The notes under the pieces are model-generated. The model was not told the DNA's origin, made no database searches, and worked only from the letters and a program-made list of their open reading frames with translations. This document shows positions 51,404 to 59,696 of a stretch of DNA of 64,000 nt, piece by piece (position 1 is the first letter of the stretch; every line of letters begins with the position of its first letter). Origin of the DNA: Amylibacter sp. IMCC11727 (GTDB taxonomy: Bacteria > Pseudomonadota > Alphaproteobacteria > Rhodobacterales > Rhodobacteraceae); NCBI RefSeq assembly GCF_029854195.1, contig NZ_CP122960.1:62001-126000 (forward strand), given 5' to 3'. The position numbers and the translations under genes were made by a program.

Positions 51404-52361
51404 GGCCGCCATCAATCAGGGCTTCTAGGGGCGTGACGTCTTCGACAGAGGTTCCGAACAGACGAACCTCGCGCAGGTTTTCGAGTGTTGCGAGCGGGGC
51501 GACATCCTGCACGGCTGTAGCGCTGAGGTCCAAGAACCGCAGATTTTCCAGCGTTCCCAACGGGGTCAGATCGGACACAGATGTGAGGCCGAGGTTCAGC
51601 TCCACCAGAAGATCAAGTTTGGACAGCGGGGTAATGTCTTGGACGAACGTGCCATCGAGATGCAGTTTTTTCATCACGAATAATTCGGACAAGGGCGACA
51701 GGTCTTGGATCATGGTGCCGCCCAAGGACAGTTCGTGCATTTCTTCGAATTTGTCCAAAACGGAAATATCGCTGACTAGACTGTCAGAGATATTCAACCA
51801 GTTCATTTTCTTGTGCTTTGCCAGTGGGTTGAGATCAGATACCAAAGTGCCTTGGATGCTGAGCCGGCGCAGGTTTTTGATGCTTTTCAGAGGGGTCAAA
51901 TCTTCGATCAAAGTGTCATCTGCGCCGATGTCTTCGACCCATGTCATTTTGCCAAGCGGTGTCAGGTCCGTCACGGGCGTACCGTTCAGATACAAATGCT
52001 TGAGCGACTTTACCTTGGCCAGTGGAGACAGATCGGTGACCTGCGTGCCAGACAGGCTGATCATTTCGACGTTTTTCATGGTCGCAAGCGGGGACAGATC
52101 GGTGATGGAGGAGCCATCAAGGATCAGGTCGCGCACGTCTTTGAGGCCAGCGAGTTCAGAAAAATCATCGGCTTTTTTATTGGTCAGGTTTAGAACGCCC
52201 CGTTCAGACACAAAAACACCCAGAACGCTGGTGCGATTGGAGCTGTCTTCGACCTCGTCCGTGGGGAGTTGCTGATTGTCGTTTTCCACAGGCACATTGA
52301 CCTGCGCGTGAGCGAGTGTGGTGAAAAACAAAGCTGACAAGACAAACGCGATTGTGCGCAC
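51387..52361 (-). CDS. Secreted leucine-rich-repeat protein (SDS22/internalin type)
   Basis: 324 residues. After a signal peptide (MRTIAFVLSALFFTTLAHA) and a linker of about 45 residues come 11 repeats of about 23 residues with the pattern xLxxLxLxGTxVxDLSPLAxL. The repeat core 'VTDLSPLAKV' recurs with small variation (ITDLSPLATM, VTDLTPLGKM, VQDITPLSKL and others). It should form a curved solenoid that binds a partner in the periplasm or outside the cell. Ligand unknown. It overlaps the convergent dnaE2 by 17 bases. Confidence 0.9.
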   Translation of the reverse strand: MRTIAFVLSALFFTTLAHAQVNVPVENDNQQLPTDEVEDSSNRTSVLGVFVSERGVLNLTNKKADDFSELAGLKDVRDLILDGSSITDLSPLATMKNVEMISLSGTQVTDLSPLAKVKSLKHLYLNGTPVTDLTPLGKMTWVEDIGADDTLIEDLTPLKSIKNLRRLSIQGTLVSDLNPLAKHKKMNWLNISDSLVSDISVLDKFEEMHELSLGGTMIQDLSPLSELFVMKKLHLDGTFVQDITPLSKLDLLVELNLGLTSVSDLTPLGTLENLRFLDLSATAVQDVAPLATLENLREVRLFGTSVEDVTPLEALIDGGLRVRQ

Positions 52362-52449
52362 GACTGATTCCCCCGAGGTATTAGACCCTATGATACCGTG
52401 GAAATAAGAAATGCAGAACCGGATTCAAGGTGAATGTGCGTCAAAGACA

Positions 52450-53679
52450 CTATTGCCGTTGCGCCATCCATTTATTCAGACCCTCGGTCTGGGCATCGGT
52501 GAAGTGCATTCCAAGAAGCGTGCGCCGCCACAGAACATCATTGGCGGTGTTTGCCCATTCTTGGGACACGAGCCAGTTTACTTCTGCTTCGAACAGACCC
52601 GCGCCGAAATGATGGCCCAGATCGTCGGTGGATGCCAAAATTTCGTAACATTCCGTGCCGTAGTTCGAGAACATTCGATCCATTGCATCTGTGTCGATGT
52701 TTGGATGGGTCTTTTGCAAATCAGCCAACAGTGTTTCGCGCAAAGCGGGTTCAAAATCGCCACCTGGCAGTTTCGCAAATGCGGTCCAGCGTTTGCCGAT
52801 CATCTGCGCAAATGGGGCGATTTCCGCAACCACATCTTCGGCCAGTTTGCGCCAGCCAGAGGGGGCGGTGTCAGCGATGTTAAACTGAGTTGGTGCAGAG
52901 GAAATGGAGAGTTTTGCCTGTTCCAGTTTTGGTGAAAAGCTGTCTGACACCCAGATGGGCGTGCCGTGAATGCCCATGCGATGGGCCATTTCAATCAGGT
53001 CTTGTTCTGACGGATCGTGTGGCGTGATGAGACCAACATCTGTGGCATTTCCCACAGCTTCGAATGCGAAATGCACGCTGTCGCCGCGGGTACGAGCGAA
53101 ATCATCCACATCTGAGGCGCGTTTGAATGTGGCAACGCGGGCGAAACGAGGTTTCGCGTCCTGCAGTTTTGGTAATGTGTCGATGTAGACGCGGGCATTT
53201 ACGGTGGTGATTGGATCGCCGTTGAGCGTGGAAACAGTGGCGGTCCAAGAGGTGTCTGATTGTTTCTGAACGTCGAGCGTTGAATTGGAATACAGGCGCG
53301 CGCCGCGTTCGGTTGCATCCCGTGCGTTCAAAAGTGCAAAGCGATTGGCAACGGAGCCGCAAGGCAAGTTGGGTTTGACCGTTTCTTTGGGCCCAAAAAA
53401 CCGAATGCGATTGTCAGGTGCTGTGGGTTTAAGTTTGGTTTTAATCTGGGGGCAAATACGCTGCATGACGGTGGCTTCGTCGTGTTGCGCATCATCGTAA
53501 TCAGGCAGCAGAGACAAGCCGCAAGAGACGATGTGCTGGCGCAAATCGCCGCCGAAATCATCGTCTGTCGACAAAAGAACCCGCAACCCACGCCCAACCG
53601 CATCGCGTGCGATTGCGCATGCCAGCGGGCCGCCACCGCGAATGACCACATCAAAATCTGCGTTGCTAAAACTGCTCAT
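52450..53679 (-). CDS. GlpD-like FAD protein, divergent paralogue
   Basis: 409 residues, about 100 short of glycerol-3-phosphate dehydrogenase. The C-terminus matches GlpD well (HHFGAGLFEAEVNWLVSQEWANTANDVLWRRTLLGMH). The N-terminal FAD loop is altered: GGGPLACAIARDAVGRG replaces the usual GGGINGxGIARDAAGRG, and the usual SSRSSKLIHGGLRYL segment is missing. It may no longer bind FAD or oxidise glycerol 3-phosphate, or it may have a new role. No glp genes are next to it. Confidence 0.75.
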   Translation of the reverse strand: MSSFSNADFDVVIRGGGPLACAIARDAVGRGLRVLLSTDDDFGGDLRQHIVSCGLSLLPDYDDAQHDEATVMQRICPQIKTKLKPTAPDNRIRFFGPKETVKPNLPCGSVANRFALLNARDATERGARLYSNSTLDVQKQSDTSWTATVSTLNGDPITTVNARVYIDTLPKLQDAKPRFARVATFKRASDVDDFARTRGDSVHFAFEAVGNATDVGLITPHDPSEQDLIEMAHRMGIHGTPIWVSDSFSPKLEQAKLSISSAPTQFNIADTAPSGWRKLAEDVVAEIAPFAQMIGKRWTAFAKLPGGDFEPALRETLLADLQKTHPNIDTDAMDRMFSNYGTECYEILASTDDLGHHFGAGLFEAEVNWLVSQEWANTANDVLWRRTLLGMHFTDAQTEGLNKWMAQRQ

Positions 53680-53783
53680 GTTCAGCCCTTTTGCGCGAGT
53701 CTAGTAGAGTGATTCTTGCCTGTCATTAAAAACCGTTCGGTTTGCGCAAATTCGCGCCCTTTTATTGGGATGCGATGACGGAA

Positions 53784-54611
53784 TTAGAATTCTTTGTACC
53801 ATTTCACATAACCCAAAATGCCCGAAGCAGACGTTCCAGTGGCATGGCGCCATTGATAGACGGCTTTGGTTCCAACAGCGATTTCACCGCTTTGACGAAA
53901 TGGAATTTTCAAATCAATGCCGATTGCGGGTTCAAGGACATTGTTGAAGGCGCGGCCCTTGTGATCGGCCTTAGCTTTGATCGACATGAAGGGGGCGATT
54001 GCCATGCGCGTGTCTTTGAATGGCACAGAGACCGCGAGTTTGAGTGAACCTTGCAACAGGCCGTTGTGTTTTTCAGTGGCATGGAGCGACCCTGGATACC
54101 GATAATTGGCCCAGCCACTGAGAACGAGGCGCGAACCATCGCGCAATCGGGTTTTTATCCATTTGGGTTCTGATGTTTTGTAATGGTTCAAGTCCGCTGC
54201 CAAAACTGCACGGGTGCGGGTGACGCGTGTTGCGAACTCCAGTTCTGATTTCAGATGCGCGCCGAAGGACAGGCGCACGGCGGGGGACAGGCAATGTTGA
54301 ATTTCTGCGCCCACAAGAAAGGTTACTTTGTTGTCGTAATCGTGGCCTTCGGCATTTCCGATGATGGCGAGAGTGGAGTAGCCGACCAGCGCTGTGGTGT
54401 CAGAAAATTTGTGCAATGTAATGCTGGGTTTCACATAAAGTTCAAATTTTGCGTTGTCCCGCGCCCGTTCTGTTGGGTCTGGGGGCACGGTGAACGAGCC
54501 GTAGATTGCCAATGATTTATCGAATGAACGTCCGAACAAGGTGATTTGATCTGCCGATATAGGACCAGCAAAGGCAAACAAGATTCCGAGGATTGTGCAT
54601 AAACATTTCAT
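53784..54611 (-). CDS. Secreted beta-rich hypothetical protein
   Basis: 275 residues from the ATG at 54611; a frame to 54662 would run through the palindrome. A signal peptide (MKCLCTILGILFAFAGPISA) precedes a sequence of alternating aromatic/polar strands (KFELYVKPSITLHKFS, VRLSFGAHLKSELEFA, AVSVPFKDTRMAIAPFMSI), ending in a Phe (VKWYKEF), as outer-membrane barrels often do. It could be a small outer-membrane protein. Family not recognised. Confidence 0.65.
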   Translation of the reverse strand: MKCLCTILGILFAFAGPISADQITLFGRSFDKSLAIYGSFTVPPDPTERARDNAKFELYVKPSITLHKFSDTTALVGYSTLAIIGNAEGHDYDNKVTFLVGAEIQHCLSPAVRLSFGAHLKSELEFATRVTRTRAVLAADLNHYKTSEPKWIKTRLRDGSRLVLSGWANYRYPGSLHATEKHNGLLQGSLKLAVSVPFKDTRMAIAPFMSIKAKADHKGRAFNNVLEPAIGIDLKIPFRQSGEIAVGTKAVYQWRHATGTSASGILGYVKWYKEF

Positions 54612-54638
54612 TAACCAATCGTGGTTCCGATTGGTTAA
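54611..54638. promoter_or_regulatory. Perfect 10-bp inverted repeat at a start codon
   Basis: TTAACCAATC (54611-54620) and GATTGGTTAA (54629-54638) form a perfect palindrome with an 8-base spacer. It directly precedes, and shares a base with, the ATG of the minus-strand secreted-protein gene. It could be an operator or an mRNA hairpin hiding the start. The binding factor is unknown. Confidence 0.5.
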
Positions 54639-54746
54639 TAAATCCCTATGCGCATGCAGCAAACTGTACGAGCCGTGATGAATTGGTTTGTCAAAGTCGC
54701 AGAATTTTTGCTAAGTGAACTCGGACATTTTTAACGGAGACCCCAC

Positions 54747-55859
54747 ATGAGAACGCGCGCAGCTGTCGCCTTAGAAGCAGGCAAACCACTTGAAATTATG
54801 GAAGTGAACCTCGAAGGTCCGAAGGCGGGTGAGGTTTTGGTGGAAATCAAGGCAACAGGCCTGTGCCACACAGATGAGTTTACCCGTTCAGGCGATGATC
54901 CAGAGGGGATTTTCCCAGCGATCCTTGGCCATGAAGGTGCTGGCGTTGTGATTGAAGTAGGCGAAGGGGTCACTTCACTGGAAGTGGGCGATCATGTGAT
55001 CCCGCTTTACACGCCTGAATGTCGCGAATGCGAATACTGTTTGAACCCAAAGACGAACCTTTGCCAGAAAGTACGCGCGACACAGGGCGCGGGTTTGCTG
55101 CCAGATGGGTCAACGCGGTTTTCCATGCTGGACGGGACGCCGATCCACCACTACATGGGGTGTTCCACGTTTGCGAACCACACAGTTGTGCCCGAAATCG
55201 CACTGGCGAAAGTGCGCAAGGACGCGCCGTTTGATAAGATTTGTTACATCGGGTGCGGTGTAACCACAGGCATTGGTGCAGTGATTAACACCGCCAAAGT
55301 AGAGATCGGGTCGACCGGTATCGTATTTGGCCTAGGCGGTATTGGTTTGAACGTGATCCAAGGCCTGCGCCTTGCGGGTGCGGACCAGATTGTTGGCGTC
55401 GATTTGAACGACAGCAAAGCGGAAATGGCCAAGCATTTCGGCATGACCGATTTTGTGAACCCGACCAAAGTGGATGGCGATATCGTGGCCCATTTGGTGG
55501 AGCTGACAGGAGGCGGTGGGGACTACACGTTCGACGCCACCGGCAATGTGAACGTGATGCGCCAAGCTCTTGAATCTGCGCACAAAGGCTGGGGTGAAAG
55601 CATCATCATCGGCGTGGCAGGCGCAGGGCAGGAAATTGCCACACGTCCGTTCCAACTGGTCACAGGCCGTTCCTGGCGCGGCACCGCATTTGGCGGCGCA
55701 TCCGGGCGCACTGATGTGCCAAAGATCGTAGATTGGTACATGGACGGCAAGATCGAGATTGATCCGATGATTACGCACAAGCTGAGCCTTGATGAGATTA
55801 ACCACGGGTTCGATTTGATGCACGAAGGTAAAAGTATCCGTGCGGTTGTGGAGTTTTGA
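54747..55859 (+). CDS. adhI: S-(hydroxymethyl)glutathione dehydrogenase, class III alcohol dehydrogenase
   Basis: 370 residues. A zinc-dependent dehydrogenase: catalytic zinc motif GLCHTDEFTRSGDDPEG and GHEGAGVVIEVG, structural-zinc loop PECRECEYCLNPKTNLC, NAD Rossmann motif VFGLGGIGLNVI. It oxidises S-hydroxymethylglutathione (from formaldehyde) to S-formylglutathione. Its partner hydrolase is 4 kb downstream at 59697. The stop overlaps the next gene's TTG. Confidence 0.96.
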   Translation: MRTRAAVALEAGKPLEIMEVNLEGPKAGEVLVEIKATGLCHTDEFTRSGDDPEGIFPAILGHEGAGVVIEVGEGVTSLEVGDHVIPLYTPECRECEYCLNPKTNLCQKVRATQGAGLLPDGSTRFSMLDGTPIHHYMGCSTFANHTVVPEIALAKVRKDAPFDKICYIGCGVTTGIGAVINTAKVEIGSTGIVFGLGGIGLNVIQGLRLAGADQIVGVDLNDSKAEMAKHFGMTDFVNPTKVDGDIVAHLVELTGGGGDYTFDATGNVNVMRQALESAHKGWGESIIIGVAGAGQEIATRPFQLVTGRSWRGTAFGGASGRTDVPKIVDWYMDGKIEIDPMITHKLSLDEINHGFDLMHEGKSIRAVVEF

Positions 55860-56572
55860 TCGAAGCCGATGCACCACGGCTCGCGGTTTTTATTGATGGT
55901 GACAATGTAAGTGCGGCGCATGCTGAAGCGATCCTAGAAGAGATTTCTAGTTTTGGCGAAATCAGCTTGCGCCGCATTTACGGCGACTTTTCAAGCAGTC
56001 GCATGAACAAATGGTCAGACAATCAAGTGAAGTTTGGCATTGTTGCGCAACACGTTCCGAGCACGACGACAGGCAAAAATGCAAGCGACATCGCGTTGGT
56101 CATTGACGCAATAGATCAGTTGCATTCTGGCCTATATGACGGGTTCTTTATTGTTTCGTCTGATGGGGATTATACCCGGCTCGCGCATCGCATTCGCGAA
56201 GAGGGTGTTTTTGTCTATGGGATCGGCGAGCAGAAAACCCCCGAAGCGTTTCGTATGGCGTGTAAGCGGTTCATTTACATTGAAAACTTGCTTCCTAAGT
56301 CTTCGACTGTATCCGCCGCAAAAACCGTTTCTAAGGCTGATATGAATTTTGCGTATAATCGCATTCGGACGGCTTTGCTTGCTGTGGCTGATGACACGGG
56401 CGAGGCGCATCTTAGCCAAGTGGTGCAAGAGCTGAGCAAGCGGTATCCAGATTTTGACCCGCGCAGTTACAACAAGAAACGTTTGTTGGATTTGATCACG
56501 GAGATCAAAAAGTTTGAAACGACGAAACGGGGAAATGCGGTTTTTGTAAAAGAAGTGGGCAAAAGCAAATGA
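55856..56572 (+). CDS. NYN-domain RNase-like protein with C-terminal LOTUS/OST-HTH
   Basis: 238 residues from a TTG at 55856 that overlaps the previous stop. The NYN (PIN-like) nuclease domain spans about residues 5-135: VFIDGDNVS, NASDIALVIDAIDQ and VSSDGDYTRLA supply the acidic residues. A LOTUS/OST-HTH domain covers about 165-235 (IRTALLAVADDTGEAHLSQVVQEL). The pairing suggests an RNA-binding endoribonuclease. Substrate unknown. It overlaps the nitroreductase gene by 4 bases. Confidence 0.9.
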   Translation: MIEADAPRLAVFIDGDNVSAAHAEAILEEISSFGEISLRRIYGDFSSSRMNKWSDNQVKFGIVAQHVPSTTTGKNASDIALVIDAIDQLHSGLYDGFFIVSSDGDYTRLAHRIREEGVFVYGIGEQKTPEAFRMACKRFIYIENLLPKSSTVSAAKTVSKADMNFAYNRIRTALLAVADDTGEAHLSQVVQELSKRYPDFDPRSYNKKRLLDLITEIKKFETTKRGNAVFVKEVGKSK

Positions 56573-57255
56573 TCACCAAAGCGCGCGAATTTACGCCCCT
56601 GCCGTTGCCCGACCGATTTGACTTGTCGGATGATGAAATGCGGATGGAAGCGTTGAAGTTCATGAACCATATGCGCAAGCGGCATACGGTGCGGGACTAT
56701 TCTGATCGAGCGGTGGATCAGGGAGTGATTGAGGATTGTATTGCCGCAGCGGGCACTGCGCCGAGTGGGGCGAACCATCAGCCATGGCATTTTGTGGCGA
56801 TCAAAGATGCAGAGATGAAAGCGCGTATTCGTAAGGCGGCGGAAGAGGAAGAAGAGGCGTTTTATGATGGTGGTGCGGGCGACGAATGGCTGCGTGCGCT
56901 GGAGCCCATCGGGACGGATAAACACAAGCCGCATTTGACGGATGCGCCGTGGCTGATTGTGGTGTTTGCGCAGCGGTATGGCATGACGGATACGGGGGAG
57001 CGGTTCAAGAATTATTACGTTCCTGAAAGCGTTGGGATTGCCACCGGGTTTCTGATTACTGCACTACACACGGCGGGACTGGTCAGCCTGACACACACGC
57101 CCAATCCGATGAAATTTTTGGGAGAGATGTGCGGGCGACCTGCATCCGATAAGCCCACAATGATTATCGCAGTGGGCCATCCCCGTGGGGATGCAAGTGT
57201 GCCAGAGGTGGCAAAGATCAAGAAACCGTTGTCGGAGATTATGACGGTTCTTTAA
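56569..57255 (+). CDS. Nitroreductase-family FMN protein
   Basis: 228 residues. It has RHTVRDYSDRAVDQGVIEDCIAAAGTAPSGANHQPWHFVAIKD, the FMN-binding start of the family, then a later GIATGFLITALHTAGLVSL helix and NPMKFLGEMCGRP. Reduces nitro or flavin-type substrates with NAD(P)H; BluB-like or iodotyrosine deiodinase-like members share this plan. It overlaps the NYN gene. Confidence 0.88.
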   Translation: MITKAREFTPLPLPDRFDLSDDEMRMEALKFMNHMRKRHTVRDYSDRAVDQGVIEDCIAAAGTAPSGANHQPWHFVAIKDAEMKARIRKAAEEEEEAFYDGGAGDEWLRALEPIGTDKHKPHLTDAPWLIVVFAQRYGMTDTGERFKNYYVPESVGIATGFLITALHTAGLVSLTHTPNPMKFLGEMCGRPASDKPTMIIAVGHPRGDASVPEVAKIKKPLSEIMTVL

Positions 57256-57581
57256 TCGTCTTCCCTGCGTGGGAGTATGGCGTCTGGAAGCTCTGGTTCT
57301 GGCACATCTGCGGGGTCGATCGGCTCTATCGCGATAATCTCTGCGTAGTCGAGGTTTGAAATGGTTTCCATTAAGTCTCGGCTGATATCTGTGGCATGGT
57401 TGGCTGCCACGCTGAGCAGGATTACAGCCACCATTTCTTTGGTGGATTTCACGTTTTTTTCTGATGTGGTTTGGACAGAAACAGATGTAATCGCAGGGTG
57501 ACTTGAGAATACGTTTTCAAGGCTTGCAAGTGCGGCTGTATCTGTTGACTGAATATCAACGAGCAATCGGTATTTCATCAT
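57252..57581 (-). CDS. Small partner protein of metallopeptidase gene (109 aa)
   Basis: 109 residues. Beta-helix-beta start (KYRLLVDIQSTDTAALASLENVFSSHPAITSVSVQTTS), then a hydrophobic helix (EMVAVILLSVAANHATDISRDLMETI), a strand (YAEIIAIEPI) and a Pro-rich tail. This loosely resembles the EACC1-type components linked to protease effectors, but the resemblance is by eye only. It overlaps the metallopeptidase gene by 4 bases, so the two are expressed together. Confidence 0.6.
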   Translation of the reverse strand: MMKYRLLVDIQSTDTAALASLENVFSSHPAITSVSVQTTSEKNVKSTKEMVAVILLSVAANHATDISRDLMETISNLDYAEIIAIEPIDPADVPEPELPDAILPRREDD

Positions 57582-58624
57582 GAACCCTTTTGTGATTCTG
57601 GATTGGCCCAGGTTTCAAGCAGGGCTTTTTGGCTGTTATAATCGGCGTCAAATCCCGCTGGCATTGGGCACATTGATTCAACAACTTTGCGCAGCGCGGC
57701 GGAGCGTTCGGCACTGGGCGGGTGATCCGAGAAACGATCTTCGCCTGTGCGATATTCGATGACATTAAGGAACCCAAAAAATAGATTGATTGCAAAGAAG
57801 TTTGCCCAAATTCTTTCGGGCTCAGACGACCGAAATGCCAAGGCACGCATGGCAAATTCATCTGCTTCGAATTCTTGCTGAATGCTGCTTGAGTTGATTT
57901 CATCGGACCCATTAAAGGCCGCCATCGAACGCGTGTGGCCATCCGCCAAATGGCCAAGGTGGGCATGGCCAATTTCATGCAGGGCGCAAAAGGTCATTAC
58001 CAGTGTATTGGCGGACGCGATGTAGGCTTCGATGGTGCCGTCCGCATCTGCATCGCCCGTGCTGACCTTGGTGACGTTCAACATAGAGGCGTCACGGTTG
58101 ATGCAGGTGTTGACCGCCGCCTCAAAGGCTTCGCGGCCACTTTTCTGATACTGAGCGAAATCACCGCGCAAATGTTCGTACACTTGGGCCGCCATCAGCA
58201 ATCCAATGCAGAAATAGAGACCTTCGTTCAGGAAAATGAGGTTGTATGAAAGTGGTTCATTCCAGCGCGAGCGATTTGTGACCATGGCGTTAACGTCGCC
58301 AAGATCCAAAAAGCTGAAATGTGTTTGGGCCAGTGTTTTGCGTTGGTTGGGTGTTAAGCAATCAGCAAGGTCATTTTGCAAGGATTCGAGGTATTTTGAG
58401 AATATTTCGGACAGACCGTTAGGCCCACGAGTATCGCCTATTTCATAGAGTTTCTTTAGCTTGTCGAAGTCATCCAAACTGTCGAGCGTTTTGAGCGTGC
58501 TGCGCAATTTCTTGGCTTGATAATCTTCGTTCCATTCCGCCAAAGATTGCAGCTTCCAACGTTTGGATTTGTTGGACGCATAGACGTGATACTGAAGTAT
58601 GGCGAGTGCTGGATCGAGCGGCAT
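57578..58624 (-). CDS. Zinc metallopeptidase-like protein (HExxH)
   Basis: 348 residues from the ATG at 58624; a start at 58666 would add 14. The zincin motif is HEIGH (residues 216-220) in CALHEIGHAHLGHL, and a third ligand is likely in EFEADEFAM about 33 residues later. No signal peptide; the N-terminal 140 residues are helical without a known domain. The pattern fits M48- or ImmA/IrrE-like gluzincins, but the family is not settled. It is coupled to the 109-residue gene by a 4-base overlap. Confidence 0.7.
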   Translation of the reverse strand: MPLDPALAILQYHVYASNKSKRWKLQSLAEWNEDYQAKKLRSTLKTLDSLDDFDKLKKLYEIGDTRGPNGLSEIFSKYLESLQNDLADCLTPNQRKTLAQTHFSFLDLGDVNAMVTNRSRWNEPLSYNLIFLNEGLYFCIGLLMAAQVYEHLRGDFAQYQKSGREAFEAAVNTCINRDASMLNVTKVSTGDADADGTIEAYIASANTLVMTFCALHEIGHAHLGHLADGHTRSMAAFNGSDEINSSSIQQEFEADEFAMRALAFRSSEPERIWANFFAINLFFGFLNVIEYRTGEDRFSDHPPSAERSAALRKVVESMCPMPAGFDADYNSQKALLETWANPESQKGS

Positions 58625-58707
58625 TTTCAAAGAGTTTGGATAAGAATTTCGGATATGAAACTGCAATTCATATTGTGGCGCAAGGCATTTCAGACCAGAG
58701 TTCTGTT

Positions 58708-59637
58708 ATGATCGAAATATTCCTGCAAACGCTGCCGTTTTTCCTGTTGATCGGGATCGGCTATGTGGCCGCTGCGACGCGGTTTTTTGGCCCTGATGCA
58801 ACGGCTTATCTGACGAAGTTTGTGTTTTATTTTGCGCTGAGCGCGATGTTGTTTCGGTTTTCCAGCACGTTGGCGATCAACGATATTTTTGATCTGAATT
58901 TCGGGCTGGCGTATTTGCTCGGGTGTTTGGTGGTTTATGTGATTTTTGCGGGCGTTGCGCTGGCGATGCGCAAAGGGTGGTCTGAGGCTGCGATTGAAGG
59001 GCAATGCACAATTATTGGCAACAACGGGTTTTTGGCGCTGCCTTTGTTGATTTCATTGATGGGAGAGGCCGCCGCCGCACCAGCCCTGTTTGTTTTGGCG
59101 ATTGATTTGGTGGTGTTCGGGTCCCTTGCCGTGATCATTATCACGGCGGATCGGCAAGGGGCGGTTTCGGCGCGCGCCTTTGGTCAGATTGGTATCGGGT
59201 TGTTGAAAAACCCCATGGTGATGTCGATGGCATCGGGGCTGATTTGGTCCGCCATGGGGTTTGGGTTGCCGCGCGCCGCGGATGATTTCCTGCGTATTTT
59301 GGGGCAAGCAGCAACACCCTGTGCGTTGTTTGCGATTGGGGCATCGCTTGTGGGTAATTCGGCAGAGCGGATCGGCATTGCCGTTTGGTTGAGTTTCGGG
59401 AAACTGATCGTGCATCCCATTGTCATCACGATCTTTGCCCTGTGGATTTTCAAAGTGGAACCGTTTGCAGCAGGTGTGATGATTGCCACGGCGGCCATGC
59501 CCGTGGCAGGCAACCTTTATATCATCGCACAGCATTATGGGGTGGCCCCTGCGCGGGCGTCTTCGACCATTCTGATTTCAACGGTTGTGAGCGTTGTCAC
59601 GCTTTCGGTCGTATTGGGCTGGATTCTTGGCGGGTAA
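58708..59637 (+). CDS. AEC-family transporter (auxin efflux carrier-like)
   Basis: 309 residues from the ATG at 58708; a longer in-frame start at 58606 lies inside the divergent region and is rejected. It has ten membrane helices, with the family pattern LLIGIGYVAAATRFFGPDA and TIIGNNGFLALPLLISLMG. It exports or imports small carboxylates or similar compounds; substrate unknown. Lies just before fghA in the same direction. Confidence 0.9.
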   Translation: MIEIFLQTLPFFLLIGIGYVAAATRFFGPDATAYLTKFVFYFALSAMLFRFSSTLAINDIFDLNFGLAYLLGCLVVYVIFAGVALAMRKGWSEAAIEGQCTIIGNNGFLALPLLISLMGEAAAAPALFVLAIDLVVFGSLAVIIITADRQGAVSARAFGQIGIGLLKNPMVMSMASGLIWSAMGFGLPRAADDFLRILGQAATPCALFAIGASLVGNSAERIGIAVWLSFGKLIVHPIVITIFALWIFKVEPFAAGVMIATAAMPVAGNLYIIAQHYGVAPARASSTILISTVVSVVTLSVVLGWILGG

Positions 59638-59696
59638 GAGGTTGAGCCGTGCCGTGCTGTGGGGTACGGCTGTATACAAACAAGAAGAGGTCCATT

